From positions 12,056,001 through 12,120,000 of the forward strand of contig OY776120.1 of assembly GCA_963675135.1 (NCBI GenBank): a stretch of 64,000 nucleotides of DNA, in the 5' to 3' direction. Position 1 is the stretch's first letter. Each line of letters begins with the position of its first letter. Source of the DNA: Galeopsis tetrahit. Lineage: Eukaryota; Streptophyta; Magnoliopsida; Lamiales; Lamiaceae. The translations under genes were made by a program, and so were the position numbers. The notes beneath the pieces were generated by a model, which was not told the DNA's origin, did no database searches, and saw only the letters and a program-made list of their open reading frames with translations. Below are positions 11,706-22,372 of the stretch, piece by piece.

Positions 11706-12554
11706 ATGAATGTTGGTGGCGGTTCCGGTGGTGGTTCGCCGCCGTTTGATGGTGGTGCCGCTGGTTCCGGCGAGGCTGATCGTCTAGCCTTGGCTTTGAC
11801 GGAGAGGGCGTCTTCGTCGGACTCTAGGATCCACTCCCCCGACCCCATAAATGTTAACGTCCGCAACCTAGGAAAGGCAGTGGTCGTCGATGTCGACGAG
11901 CTCTATGACTCTGACAGGGATGATGCCGAGGAGGGCGATGCCGAGGAGAGTGGCAGTGAGACAGATTCTGATCTACGTGATCAGGGTTTGGATCGAGGGG
12001 TGGGCGAACAGATAGAAACCGCCCAAGTCGAGGAGACCTTGACGAGGAGTCTCCGCGAGGACTTTGAAGAAGTTGTTCAATATGCGGAGAGCATAAAGGA
12101 CATCTTGAGTGGTAGGGAAGATTTGGGCGGCGACGAGGTTTCGAGGGAGGCCTTCTACATATATATAAGCGAAAACCCTCCTCGAGAGATTCCTCGCCCG
12201 CATCGAGAAGCTTTCCAAACAATGTATGAGGCGAGCAAATATGCGAGCACCGTCTTCCCGGCACAGCTAGAAAATTCCCGAAAGAAGTATCAACTGCCGG
12301 CCGACGTGAGCTTTTTTGTTCCTCACCCGGACGAGAGGGCCGACCAGCCGCCAGAAGGAATGGTCGCCGTCAACGTCGGCATGATGGAGGCAGGGCTGAG
12401 GTTCCCCCTGCATCCCAGTATCTCAAATTTTTTAGTCTTTTTAAAGGTCGCCCCTTCTCAAATTCTGTCGAACGGTTGGTCAAACCTGATCGGCATTTTA
12501 ACATTGTTCATCCTGGTGGCGACATCGATAATGTGGGGGGAGAATGCCATATGA
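11706..12554 (+). CDS. Retrotransposon extra ORF, putative gypsy-type transposon domain, 3' truncated
   Basis: Open for 282 codons. Residues 1-130 are Gly/Ser-rich then strongly acidic. Residues about 215-260 (MEAGLRFPLHP, then LKVAPSQILSNGW) match the GLRFPLHPF...LAPSQLxPNxW signature I associate with the Pfam family named putative gypsy type transposon (Transposase_28). Such proteins occur in extra, often antisense, ORFs upstream of the 3' LTR in Tat-lineage elements. Here it is antisense to the LTR at 10477-11147, as expected for that arrangement. Similarity ends at about codon 258, where the DNA passes into a gag-pol fragment in another frame, so the last 20 or so codons are foreign and the C-terminus is lost. 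It is probably inactive. Confidence 0.6.
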   Translation: MNVGGGSGGGSPPFDGGAAGSGEADRLALALTERASSSDSRIHSPDPINVNVRNLGKAVVVDVDELYDSDRDDAEEGDAEESGSETDSDLRDQGLDRGVGEQIETAQVEETLTRSLREDFEEVVQYAESIKDILSGREDLGGDEVSREAFYIYISENPPREIPRPHREAFQTMYEASKYASTVFPAQLENSRKKYQLPADVSFFVPHPDERADQPPEGMVAVNVGMMEAGLRFPLHPSISNFLVFLKVAPSQILSNGWSNLIGILTLFILVATSIMWGENAI

Positions 12555-13717
12555 TAGAAGGCCCTTTGGGGGGGACTCAATCCGGAGTCGCTCTGTCTGT
12601 TCGTCGGGCTCAGGGCGAACAGCGAGCACTCAACAACGTGCACCAGGTGTGCGTCGCTCCAATTGCCGAGAAGCCTCCTTCTCATCAAATCCGTTTCACG
12701 GACGACGACCTGAACGGCGTGGTGCAGCCAAACAATGATGCGTTGGTCATCACGGGAAAAATATTGGGAACCATCGTCCATCGGATGATGGTCGATACTG
12801 GGTCATACACCAACATCCTTTTCAAGCATACTTTGGATGCTCTTGGTGGATATGCAGATTACATCGAGCCTTGCGACGATATAATCGTAGGGTTCGGGGA
12901 CACGCGCAACCTTCCCATTGGGAAAATCAGATTGTCCTTGGAGTTGGCATCGTCAAAAGAGCCTGAATTGCACCATGCTAGGCAGCTCGACTTCTTGATC
13001 ATCGACATGCCATCATCCTACAATGCGTTCCTAGGCCGACCTTTCTTCAGCGAGTTCAAGGCGGCCGTTTCAACTTTTTATTACTGTATTAAATTTCCAA
13101 CCCCGGCGGAAGTTATAACCGTTAAGGGCGATCAGACGCGGGCGAGTGAGTGTCTCGTCCGTTTTGTAAAACGTCAGTCTAAGGAAGAAGCCATGGTTGG
13201 AAAGTATATTGAGTGTCAAACACAAACAGAACAAATGAACTACTTGGAGGGTCTTCCTAACAAGTACAGAAAAATTGAAGTTGGGGAGTGCAGTCATCGT
13301 TCCGACGACCACCAAGTGGAGGCGAACGAGCACGCCTCCATGGAAGTGGACGACCACACCCCAATGGAAATCGACGAGCAGACCACACCCCAATGGAAAT
13401 CGACGAGCGAGCAGTCTCCAGAAAACTTTCCAGATTTGGAGCCTAGGTTAGGCTTTGAGCCAAAATTCGGGATTGAGGACCCTCGTTGGAAGGAGCCTAA
13501 AGAGCGGGCGACTTCAGCGGAGGACCTTGAAACCATCCAATTAAATGAAGCTCGTCCCGAACTCGAAGTGTTCATAGGTTCGAATTTACCAGAACATCTG
13601 CGATCGGACATGATCGCATTTTTGAAGGAAAACATCGGTGCATTCGCCTGGTCGCACGAAGATATGGTGGACATTCCCACGAATCATGCATGCATTTTCC
13701 CGATGGAAATGAAATAG
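12476..13717 (+). pseudogene. Ty3/gypsy gag-pol fragment: protease and start of reverse transcriptase
   Basis: Open for 413 codons. An aspartic protease is recognisable from MVDTGSYTNILF (DTG triad at about residues 105-107) to SYNAFLGRPF (about 180-189). The C-terminal part (ENIGAFAWSHEDM, then DIPTNHA) corresponds to the segment just before reverse transcriptase fingers in Tat-type pol; the polymerase itself is absent. The ATG is not a natural start, because the frame enters from gag-like sequence at the junction near 12478. A short near-duplication (TPMEIDEQTTPQWKS) lies at about residues 293-310. It stops just inside the RT region. It sits on the strand opposite the adjacent LTR, which implies inversion or recombination. 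Confidence 0.7.
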
Positions 13718-13992
13718 AAAAAATGGGGTTTGCTCATTTATTTTTTAAGGTTCTATTTATGTGTCGCATTTGTACTTTAGTTTAAAATATAATTGAAATA
13801 AGTCATAAATCAATTTGTCATAAGGGCCGCTCCTCTAATGAGGCCGATGAGTCATCGAACTTAGACTAATGCTTTTAAATAATTTGATACCTCTAAAATT
13901 GACTCTAATAATTTATTTTTTACAGCTTTATTATTACTGTTAAATTTTAAAAGTTGTTTTTGAAGTAAATTACATATTTTTGGAATAGTCAC
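13718..13992. other. AT-rich sequence beyond the retrotransposon fragment
   Basis: Includes a short GC-richer stretch around 13823-13860 that may still belong to the retroelement. No LTR or PBS recognised. Confidence 0.35.
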
Positions 13993-14741
13993 TTGATTTC
14001 TTATAAAGAATTATAAAGAATTGAGTTGACTAGTTAACTTTTCTTTTCTTTCGTAATTTTATTTTCTCGGAAACGTGTATACTGAAAAATGTAAGTTATT
14101 ATAAATAAAAAGTGCAACACAACCTTTACTTTTTTACCTTTGGTCTATTAGTACTCCCTCCGTTTCCGAAAAGTTTGCGGAGAATATTGGGAATATTGGG
14201 CACATGGTTTAAGAAAAAAAGTGTAATGATGAGAGTGTTGAGGGGTAGTTTTGTAAACTTTTATATATAAAGTAAATAAAGTAGGTGGGTTGAGTGTATG
14301 ATGGGTCCCAAAAATAATGGCATAAAGGGTAAATATGTGTATATTGGGTGAGGGTGGGGATTGTGATGATTATTTCTATTTTGGGGTATGCAAACTTTTC
14401 GGGACAAACAAAAAAGGAAAATATGAAAACTTTTGAGGGACGGAGGGAGTAATTTTTACTCCTGTCTATTTTGTTTTCATCTCTTTTGTCTTGGCAATCC
14501 TCATGCCAAAAAAAGTACTCTGTTTCGACTTATTTGCTTTGAATAAATGGGCTCTTATTGCTTGACCAAAAAAAAACACAATGTTACTGAAAAATATAAC
14601 ACATTTTTTTATTAAAAAATAAAATAAGTCAATATAATTGAAAAGTGCAACACAATTTTTAATGAAAACTGTAAGTTACTATAACTAAAAAGCGGATCGT
14701 TGACTTAGTCAACTCAATTTTTTATAAGAAATTGATTCTAC
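13993..14741. mobile_element. MITE family F, copy 1 (contains a nested Stowaway-like MITE)
   Basis: Inverted ends: TTGATTTCTTATAAAG...GAATTGAGTTGACTAG on the left, GTTGACTTAGTCAACTCAAT...TTATAAGAAATTGATTC on the right. Internal motifs AAGTGCAACACAA and TGTAAGTTA are shared with copy 2 at 16441-17093. A 300-bp Stowaway-like element is inserted in the middle. The left end has a small AAAGAATTAT duplication. Boundaries are approximate and no TSD is clear. Confidence 0.55.
14152..14451. mobile_element. Stowaway-like MITE, 300 bp, TA target site
   Basis: Ends TACTCCCTCCGT and ACGGAGGGAGTA are inverted repeats with TA at both extremes. Secondary inverted motifs GAAAAGTTTGC and GCAAACTTTTC lie just inside. 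The CTCCCTCCGTCC termini and TA target are typical of plant Tc1/mariner-related Stowaway MITEs. Nested inside family F copy 1, so it is younger. Confidence 0.85.
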
Positions 14742-15740
14742 AGTAGATCTACCCATATTTTTATTTCCCTTTTAATTTTTATTAATCAAATAAGAACAAA
14801 AATTACAAATCAGATGGAAAAAAAAAGGCATGAGAATAGAAATATAGTGAAGCTTTTGTGTAATTAAAACAAAAAACTGAAGTTGATATACTATATTTGA
14901 AGGATTATTCCACAAAAAAAAAAAAAAAGAGAGTGGATACTAGATGATCCAACACTGAAATATTAATTATATTCAAATAGTAATAAATTGAAAATGGTGG
15001 GGCGAAACAAAATGGATAGGTTTGAATTATGGATTGGAAATTGTAAATTCTCTGTACTACTGTAGTTTGTTGATGGTATTTTTATTTTCATACAGATTTA
15101 TATACATATTATTGAGGAGAATCAAAGAACATGGCATAGAAATTGCAATCAAAGTTAACAAGGGAACATATTGCCTTGCATAGTACAAATTGTTCGAATT
15201 AAAGAATCGACTATGATTCGTGAGAAGGAATAATTAGCTAGCTAGCGAGTGGTTATCATTTATCAATTATTGAAAGTTGAAACGACTTAAATCTAATTGG
15301 TCGTAAATCCTAGCTAGGTTCTTGGTGTATATTAAAAGAAAAAGAAAAAAAAATTATAAGTTCACAAATTGAATTAGAAGTTGAGACGTCGTCAAAATTT
15401 TATCTGAAAAAACTCTCACAGAAAAAATTTGGGACAAGGGGAAAATGTGCACCACTAAACCAACCAATCAATGAATACAATAAAAATTCGTAAAAAATTA
15501 ATCAAACTCAAAATGAAAACAGAAAAAAATGTCTCACAAGGAATCTAGCTTGCCCTAACTAGCATCTTGGCCAAAGGCTATCGAGTCCATCGAAACATCC
15601 TAATAATCATCCAAGTAGGCATATATAGTTGCTCCAATTGAATCACGTACTTGTTCTAATGTGACGTGGTAAAGATTAAATTGGACAATTAGAGATATAC
15701 TTAAATCACATAAAATCAAATTGATGCACCCAATTGTATG
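14742..15740. other. AT-rich intergenic sequence
   Basis: Poly-A tracts and no recognisable gene, repeat or element over about 1 kb. Confidence 0.4.
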
Positions 15741-15748
15741 GGTAGGTC

Positions 15749-16426
15749 TAGGGCTGAGCAAAAACCGAAAAAAACCGAAAAACCGAACCGAACCGAACCG
15801 AACCGAAAAATGAATTCGGTTCGGTTTTTCGATTTTTCGGTTTCGGTTCAGTTAGCATTTTTTATACATTTCGGTATTCGGTTCGGTTTCGGTTTTATTA
15901 AGTAATAATTCGGTTAACCGAAAACCGAACCGAATTTGGGTTAGATTACTGTTTTTTTCATTTTTTTTTTCATTTACTGTATTGTTCATTTATTTCATTT
16001 ACAATGTTTTTTCATTTTTTTCATTCACAGATTAAATGTGTACGTCTACGGTGGATAGATTAAATGTTAAATATGTTTTTCATTCACATATTCTTTTTCA
16101 TTCACAAATTAATAAAATGTGTTTTTCATTTACTGTGTTTTTAATAGATTAAATGTTAAATGTGTTAGATTAATAAAATGTGATCGATTAATAAAATGTG
16201 ATAGATTAATAAAATGTGTTTTTTCATTTTTTCCTAAATGTTAAGATATATTTCGGTTTTTATTTCGGTTTTCGGTTTTTTACCGAAACCGAACCGATTA
16301 ATTCGGTTCGGTTATTTTCGGTTTTACTCCACTATGGTTCGGTTTCGGTTAATTATAATGAAATTCGGTTCGGTTTCGGTTTCTCAATTTCGGTTCGGTT
16401 CGGTTGCGTTGCGTTGCACACCCCTA
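15749..16426. mobile_element. hAT-like MITE, 678 bp, 8-bp TSD, CCGAAC-rich ends
   Basis: GGTAGGTC occurs at 15741-15748 and 16427-16434. Ends TAGGGCTGAGCAA and, read inward from the right, TAGGGGTGTGCAA are imperfect inverted repeats, followed by inverted arrays of ACCGAACCGA / TCGGTTCGGT. The 8-bp TSD and TAGGGNTG termini indicate a non-autonomous hAT element. Apparent ORFs over the CGGTTCGGTTT repeats are artefacts. Confidence 0.88.
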
Positions 16427-16440
16427 GGTAGGTCTCCTAT

Positions 16441-17093
16441 GGAATTGATTCTACATATGAAATTGAGTTGACCAAATCAACAGTCAACTATTGACTGTTG
16501 ACTTGATCAAAACAAAATTTCGATTTTTTTGTTAGAATTTTTTTTTTTCTAGGAATTTTTTTTTTAGTGTCACACTTTTCAATTATCGTGACTTACACTT
16601 TTAAAAGTAATATTTGCAGTTATATTGACGTACACTTTTTGATAATGTTATATTGCACCTTTTAGTTATATAGACATGCACTTTTCAGTAAAAATGTGTT
16701 ACTTTTCAGTTATAATAACTTACACTTTTCATTAAAATATTGTGTTGCATTTTTCAAATATATTGACATGCACTTTTTAATAATATTGTGTTGCACTTTC
16801 TAGTTATATTAACTTGCACTTTCTAGTTATAATGACTTACATTTTTCATTAAAAGTTGTGTTGCACTTTTCAATTATAGTGACTTACACTTTTTAATAAA
16901 AAAATGTGTTACACTTTTTAGTAATATTTACTTACACTTTTGAACACACACATTTTCGAAAAAAAATTATCAATAAAAAAAAATTACAAAAAAAAAAAGA
17001 AAATTGATCAAGTCAAAAAATTTATTTACAATATTTTTAAATATTTAGGGTTTAAGTTGACATGTCAACTCAATTCCTTATAAGATCAATCCC
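16441..17093. mobile_element. MITE family F, copy 2, with degenerate internal repeats
   Basis: Inverted ends: GGAATTGATTCTAC...GAAATTGAGTTGAC on the left, GTCAACTCAATTCC...GATCAATCCC on the right. Between about 16565 and 16950 lie about ten degenerate units of the form TTACACTTTTCATTAAAA, then TGTTGCACTTTTCAGTTATA. The same unit occurs at 14095-14125, 14640-14680 and 59690-59750, so it belongs to the family. Confidence 0.6.
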
Positions 17094-18637
17094 AATTGTA
17101 TATAGAAATTTGTTGTCATAATATTATGCATGTTGATAACTCGATAATATATATATATATGTTTGAGTAAATATTTTATATACTGTCTTATAAGATGAGA
17201 TTAATATATATACACAAATTGATTTCCACCTATAATTATACATATATATTATTTATTTATTTATATATCTACCTTTTCTAGAATGCCACTACTTCAATTT
17301 CATAAAAGAAATAGAGAAGTCAAAATTAGCAAAAGAAACGGTAAAATTCCACTCAGTTATGAAGTCAAAAAAATTATGTAAACATAGTAGTGCCGGTGTC
17401 ATAACGCATAAATCTATCATTTACATCAATTTCTGAATATATGATTGTTATTAAAATGTTTTTTTATTTGAAATTTTAATTTTTCATCAATCTGGTTTTT
17501 TTAATTAGTACATATTTATTCTCAAAATAAGATAAATAAATTTTATTTATATTAAAAATATATTTTTATATCATTAGTCTCCTTAGGTCACACGTCTTTT
17601 TCCAAACCAGAATATAAAAAATATATGGTTTACAAATATTTGAAGTATTTAATGTAAAATTAATTAAGAAAAAATCAGCCAGCATGCATAATTCGTGAGG
17701 TTAAGAATTAGTCTATAATAGAAAATTAAATTAAAAAAATCATATTGAAGCATTGTTCATACATCAAATTTAACGTGTAATTAAATATGTAAGATTCATG
17801 TTTAAAGATATCATTCAAAATTTTGGGTTATAATTATATCTTGTCATTGATATATAGTATATATTTTGTTTCTAAACAAGTGAACTTGTACGACTATTTG
17901 AGAATATACAATGAATAAATTTCATGTTAGTTCGACAAATCACCCGATACAATATATATTTATTTATTATAAGTATAATCTAAATAAGTCATTAAAAAAA
18001 ATGGAGCCAACATTGGACAAACTTAGTTTAGATGGAGTTCCTTGAGCTAAATTTATTTTATTAATTATTATGAAATAATTGTTGGCTCCATATGGCAATT
18101 GTGTAGACGGCAATGCAACTGGTTTCTTAGAATTATTGAAATAATTATTCAATTAATTTCCGTAATTAATATGTTTATCGGCTACGTCAACAAGATCGAA
18201 TGGGTCTAGCCAATGACACGACCAATTTTATCGGTTCTTGCAATGTATATTATAATGTATGTGAGATAAGTAGTAATGAATATAAAATAAAATCTTGAAT
18301 CAGAATGATTAGTGTATAGTTACGAATTCAACTTAATCACGATTCGAAATTTGCAATTAAACTTTTGATCATAAGAATCTTTTTGTCATAATTAATGCTC
18401 AAGTGGGAATAAGTTATGAATTATTGAAAAGTGGAAAATTTTAAAATAATTTTCCAAGCCCCTCATGATGGCAAAAAGGATTACCATCCAAATAATTTTA
18501 AAAAAATTAATATTCATACTTTTAATTCCTGACTTTCTGTAACATTTTATTGAAATTATTTGAAAAAACTGTATTATGTTTTGATTTTGCATGTTTAATA
18601 AACAAGTCATATACACAAGTTATAACCGTTAACATTG

Positions 18638-18639
<2 letters not shown>
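17094..18639. other. AT-rich intergenic sequence
   Basis: Only short AT microsatellites and poly-A runs; no coding region or element recognised over about 1.5 kb. Confidence 0.4.

Positions 18640-18677
<38 letters not shown>
18640..18677. repeat. TA microsatellite at the left edge of a foldback element
   Basis: Continuous TA run of about 38 bp. A second TA run lies at 19785-19800, so the foldback element is flanked by TA repeats on both sides. Confidence 0.9.
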
Positions 18678-18680
<3 letters not shown>

Positions 18681-19784
18681 TACTGATATAGAACCAACCT
18701 TCGGGTTTTTTTATGGAACCAGATTTATGAGGTGTCACGCCACATCATCATCCTCATAATTCTTATTAATATATTTTAAATATAATTTAAAACAAATATT
18801 ATCTATTAATTAAAATATATTTTAATTTTTTAATATCGAATTTCCCATTTAACCCGTTAGTAAAAATAAGAAAACATCTCAAAGTAAATCACCACCACCA
18901 ACAATTTTTTATTTATTTAAGATTTATTTTTACTGGGAAAATGAGAAAAAGCAAAAAAAAACTATCATTCATAAGATTCTCAGACGATTAATCAGTTGGG
19001 AGTGGTTGCAAAACGTTATGATTTGCATAGTTGATGGGTTAACTCAACTTTTGTGTGCTTAAACAAGTTGATGAGAGTAATGCATATGTTCGAAGGGCTC
19101 ATGCATGATGGAAGCAAACATCGAAATCTTTTATACAACAAGCAACTTCCAGATGACATGGTCTCATATTTTTTCAACATACTTATATGAATAATTTTGA
19201 CTCAATATGATTTTTTTTTTTACTTAATGTTTTTATGATTTGTATGGTGCAGATCAATTTTGATTCAATATTATTTTTTTTAAATCATTTTATTGCTAAA
19301 TTATAAATTATGTCATTTATCACTTTTGTTTTACTAAATTGAAAAAAAAATCATGGAACTTGTCCATTTTATACAAGTGAATTTTCTAATCTATTATACA
19401 TCAAATCTTTCTAAAACATTTTATGAAATAACGACAATAATTAAGATGTGACTTGAGAAAATAAGTAATAATTGTAGAAAACTTGATTTGCTTCGTGGGA
19501 GAAAGATGATTTTCCCACAGGAAAAATAAATCGTAAATCAGAATTGTTGGTGGTGGTGCAGATGAAAGATTTGATTTGCTGATGTTTTCTGATTTTTACT
19601 AACGAGCGAATTAAGTGGAAAATTCGATATTAAAAAATTAAAATATATTTTAATTAATGGATAATATTTATTTTAAATTATATTTAAAATATATTAATAA
19701 GAATTATGCGGATGATGATGTGGCGTGACACCTCATAAATCTGGTTCCATAAAAAACCCAAAGGTTGGTTTTATACCAGTACTC
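18678..19784. mobile_element. Foldback element, 1.1 kb, about 200-bp inverted ends
   Basis: Begins GAGTACTGATATAGAACCAA and ends with the inverse (...GGTTTTATACCAGTACTC). The arms match for about 200 bp, including GAGGTGTCACGCCACATCAT. It is flanked by TA repeats, which fits insertion into a TA microsatellite. The unique centre (about 18900-19560) is less AT-rich around 18980-19190 and holds a short open frame. Confidence 0.82.
19071..19190 (+). CDS. Possible captured exon fragment (39 codons) in the foldback element
   Basis: ATG to TGA, 39 residues, with HDGSKHRNLLYNKQLPDDMV in the middle. Codon use and composition look more protein-like than the surrounding sequence, and the frame before it also reads without stops for short stretches. 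It lies in the unique centre between the inverted arms, where captured host fragments are often found. I do not recognise the protein; it may be a fragment of a captured gene or chance. Confidence 0.25.
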   Translation: MRVMHMFEGLMHDGSKHRNLLYNKQLPDDMVSYFFNILI

Positions 19785-20083
19785 TATATATATATATATA
19801 GAAATGATATGGAGTCCGAAAAAATTTATGTGGATAATAATTAGTTTATAATTAATATTTATTATATTAATATTACAGTAAATTCACGCCACTTTATTAT
19901 TATTATATTATTTAGGCATAATTATATTTAGATGAAAAATACATTATCAAATATAATTAATTGAATCTTGAATTTAATATTTAAAAAAACCATTTTATAA
20001 TATATGTAATTTCTTAACACGAAAAGCAAAACTAAATATATAAAGAATTCAAATTTTTTATCATTCACAGTAAAACATGAGTA

Positions 20084-20200
20084 CTATAACCCTAAAACCC
20101 TAAACCTTTAAACCCCTAAACCCTAAAATCTTAAACCCTAAACCCTAAAACCCTAATCCCTAATTAAAACCCTAAATCCTAAAACCCCTAAATCCTAAAA
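20084..20200. repeat. Degenerate telomere-like array, C-rich strand
   Basis: Imperfect units of CCCTAAA (for example AACCCTAAAACCCTAAACC), the plant telomere repeat with length-variant units. It forms the left half of a head-to-head pair. Confidence 0.85.
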
Positions 20201-20212
20201 TTAATGTCAAAT

Positions 20213-20401
20213 TGTATTAGGGGTTTTAGGGTTTAGGGGTTTAAGGGTTTAGGGTTTAAGATTTTAGGGTTTTAGGATTTAGGGTTTTAGGGTTTAGGGG
20301 TTTAAGGTTTTAGGGTTTAGGGTTTTAGGGTTTAAGATTTTAGGGGTTTAGGGTTTAGGGTTTTAGGGTTTAGGAGTTTAAGGTTTTAGGGTTTAGGGTG
20401 A
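20213..20401. repeat. Degenerate telomere-like array, G-rich strand
   Basis: Imperfect TTTAGGG units in the opposite orientation to the array at 20084-20200, separated by about 13 bp. It is longer than its partner. Confidence 0.85.
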
Positions 20402-20783
20402 TAGTACTCATGTTTTATTGTGAATGATAAAAATTTTGAATTCTTTATTTTTTATATATTTAGTTTTGCTTTTTGTGTTAAGAAATTACATATATTATAA
20501 AATGGTTTTTTAAAATATTAAATTCAAGATTCAATTAATATTTGATAATATATTTTTTATCTAAATATAATTATGTCTAAATAATATAATAATAATAAAG
20601 TGGCGTGAATTTACTGTAATATTAATATAATAAATATTAATTATAAACTAATTATTATCCACATAAATTTTTTCATCCTAAATATTAGGAAACATGCGTG
20701 ATTTTTCTCTATTTTAGGGAGATCTATCATATATTTTTTAAATAAGTATTAATTAATTAAATAGAATGGGTGGATAATGCCAC

Positions 20784-20904
20784 ATCATCAATTTGACTCC
20801 ATAAGTCCATTATGGGCTCCATATCATTTCTGTATATATATATATATATATTGCTAATAAAAATCATCAATTTGACTCCATAAGTCCATTATGGGCTCCA
20901 TATC

Positions 20905-20942
<38 letters not shown>

Positions 20943-20948
20943 CTAATA
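20784..20948. repeat. Tandem duplication of a foldback tip, period 79 bp
   Basis: The block from ATCATCAATTTGACTCC through CCATATCATTTCT, a TA run and TTGCTAATAAAAA occurs twice (20784-20862 and 20863-20948), differing mainly in TA-run length. Confidence 0.85.
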
Positions 20949-21560
20949 AAAATTAATAGTAGTTGCGTAAACATACAAAATATTTATTTTGCTTTTTGGA
21001 AAGCAACATACAATGCATTCGTGGTTTCAGTCATTTTCTTGATGTTCACAACTTCTAATGGAACTATTGTTTATGTATACAGTTAGAATGAGGTGGATTC
21101 AGAAATTGACGAAGGGATAAGCTAAAAAATGGGGTATAATTTTTTTAATAACAAAAATAATTATATAATTGATTCATAATTAATAAATTTTAAGATAAAT
21201 TCATTACAAAAGAATACAAATATAAAACAATTTTAATAGGAGTAGATTCAAAAGTATGGGACTGACGGACTGTGGTAGGATTTTAAGTCGGTTTTTAATT
21301 GGGGTGGGCTAATATATTAAATGAAATATAGAATTTGTAAATTCACCCACTATTTTTTTTTCACTCTATTGATGAAATACCTTTCTTGTCCATCAAATAC
21401 CGACGGTCTGGCCCATTCATAGCCGCAACCTCAAAAAATGAAAACCAAAGTAAGTAATTGCAATACAAAGACAACAACCATGCACATAGAAAATTGGAAA
21501 TGAAAAACACCTAATTTTCAAGCTTGGGCCTCTCCTCCTCAATTGGAAATCAACAAACAA
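20949..21560. other. AT-rich intergenic sequence
   Basis: No gene or element recognised; about 21400-21560 is somewhat less AT-rich but lacks a convincing ORF. Confidence 0.4.
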
Positions 21561-21751
21561 AATGAATATGGGTCTGACTATATGCACCTCCATTTCGGTT
21601 TGATGCACTCCCCCATCACTCCTCCGATTTATACACACCCAGAAATTTAGGTCACACCCCCCTTAAATGTCATAAATACCCCTCCCTTCAAAATATACCC
21701 TATTACTACCCACACCCAACCCTAAATTCATTCATCTTCCCCAACCCACCC

Positions 21752-21856
21752 CACCTTCACCCTCCCCCTCCCTCCACCCCGCCGCCCACCTTCACCCTCC
21801 CCCTCCCTCCACCCCGCCGCCCACCTTCACCCTCCCCCTCCCTCCACCCCGTCGCC
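21752..21856. repeat. 35-bp minisatellite, three copies
   Basis: Unit begins CACCTTCACCCTCCCCCTCC and ends CACCCCGCCGCC; three near-identical copies in element D1. Confidence 0.85.
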
Positions 21857-21976
21857 GACCACCCACGCCTCACCTCGTCGCGGCCACCCCCGCCTCACCT
21901 CGTCGCGGCCACCCCCGCCTCGCCTCGCCGCGGCCGCCCCAACCTCCGCCTCGCCGCAGCCGCCCCAACCTCCGCC

Positions 21977-22290
21977 AAAAAAAAAAAAATACAGATTGGC
22001 GGCCGCGCGGCCGCCCCGTCCATCGCCCGCCGCGGCCCCCCCCCCCCCCCAGGTTTGCCCCCTTCTCCCCTCCATTCCATTTCCCCCATCGCCGGAAAAC
22101 GCCCTGATCTGTAAAAAAAAAAAAAAAAAACAGCGGCCGCGCGGCTGCCCCGTCAATCGGCCGCCGCGGCCGCCCTCTCCCCTCCATTCCCCCCTCCAAA
22201 CACCACCCCGATCTGTAAAAAAAAAAAAAAAAAAATTCAGGGCCGCCCTCGTCCATTGGCAGGCCGCGGCCGCCCCTACCTCTCTCTTCT
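21977..22290. repeat. GC-rich repeat of about 110 bp with A-run spacers, three copies
   Basis: Each unit starts with an A run (13, 18 and about 17 A), then CAG and a GCGGCCGCGCGGC-like block, a CGCCGCGGCC block, a CTCCCCTCCATTCC block and GATCTGT before the next A run. A 16-bp C run interrupts the first copy. A-tract joins between GC-rich units look like replication-slippage products or tailed copies of one ancestral segment. Confidence 0.75.
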
Positions 22291-22372
22291 CTCCCTCTCT
22301 TCACCGGCGTTGGTTCACGGCGTTAGCCCACCCCGATTCGCCGGCGTTAAACACCATTTTTTTTTTTACTTC

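Larger units (their letters stand above)
19801..20830. mobile_element. Foldback element, 1.0 kb, with telomere-like centre
   Basis: Ends GAAATGATATGGAGTCC and GGGCTCCATATCATTTC are inverted. The arms continue with ATTTATGTGGATAATAATTA, CGCCACTTTATTATTATTAT and TCATTCACAGTAAAACATGA and their inverses, about 290 bp per arm. The right arm has about 130 bp near its tip (including GATGATGTGGCATTATCC in inverse) that the left arm lacks. The centre is two head-to-head telomere-like arrays. It sits in the same TA microsatellite as the element at 18678-19784, only 16 bp away. Confidence 0.82.

Noticed and set aside
16216..16471. Two overlapping 71-77 codon frames rich in Phe, Gly and Arg
   Set aside because: They are translations of the TTCGGT repeats in the hAT-like MITE arm.
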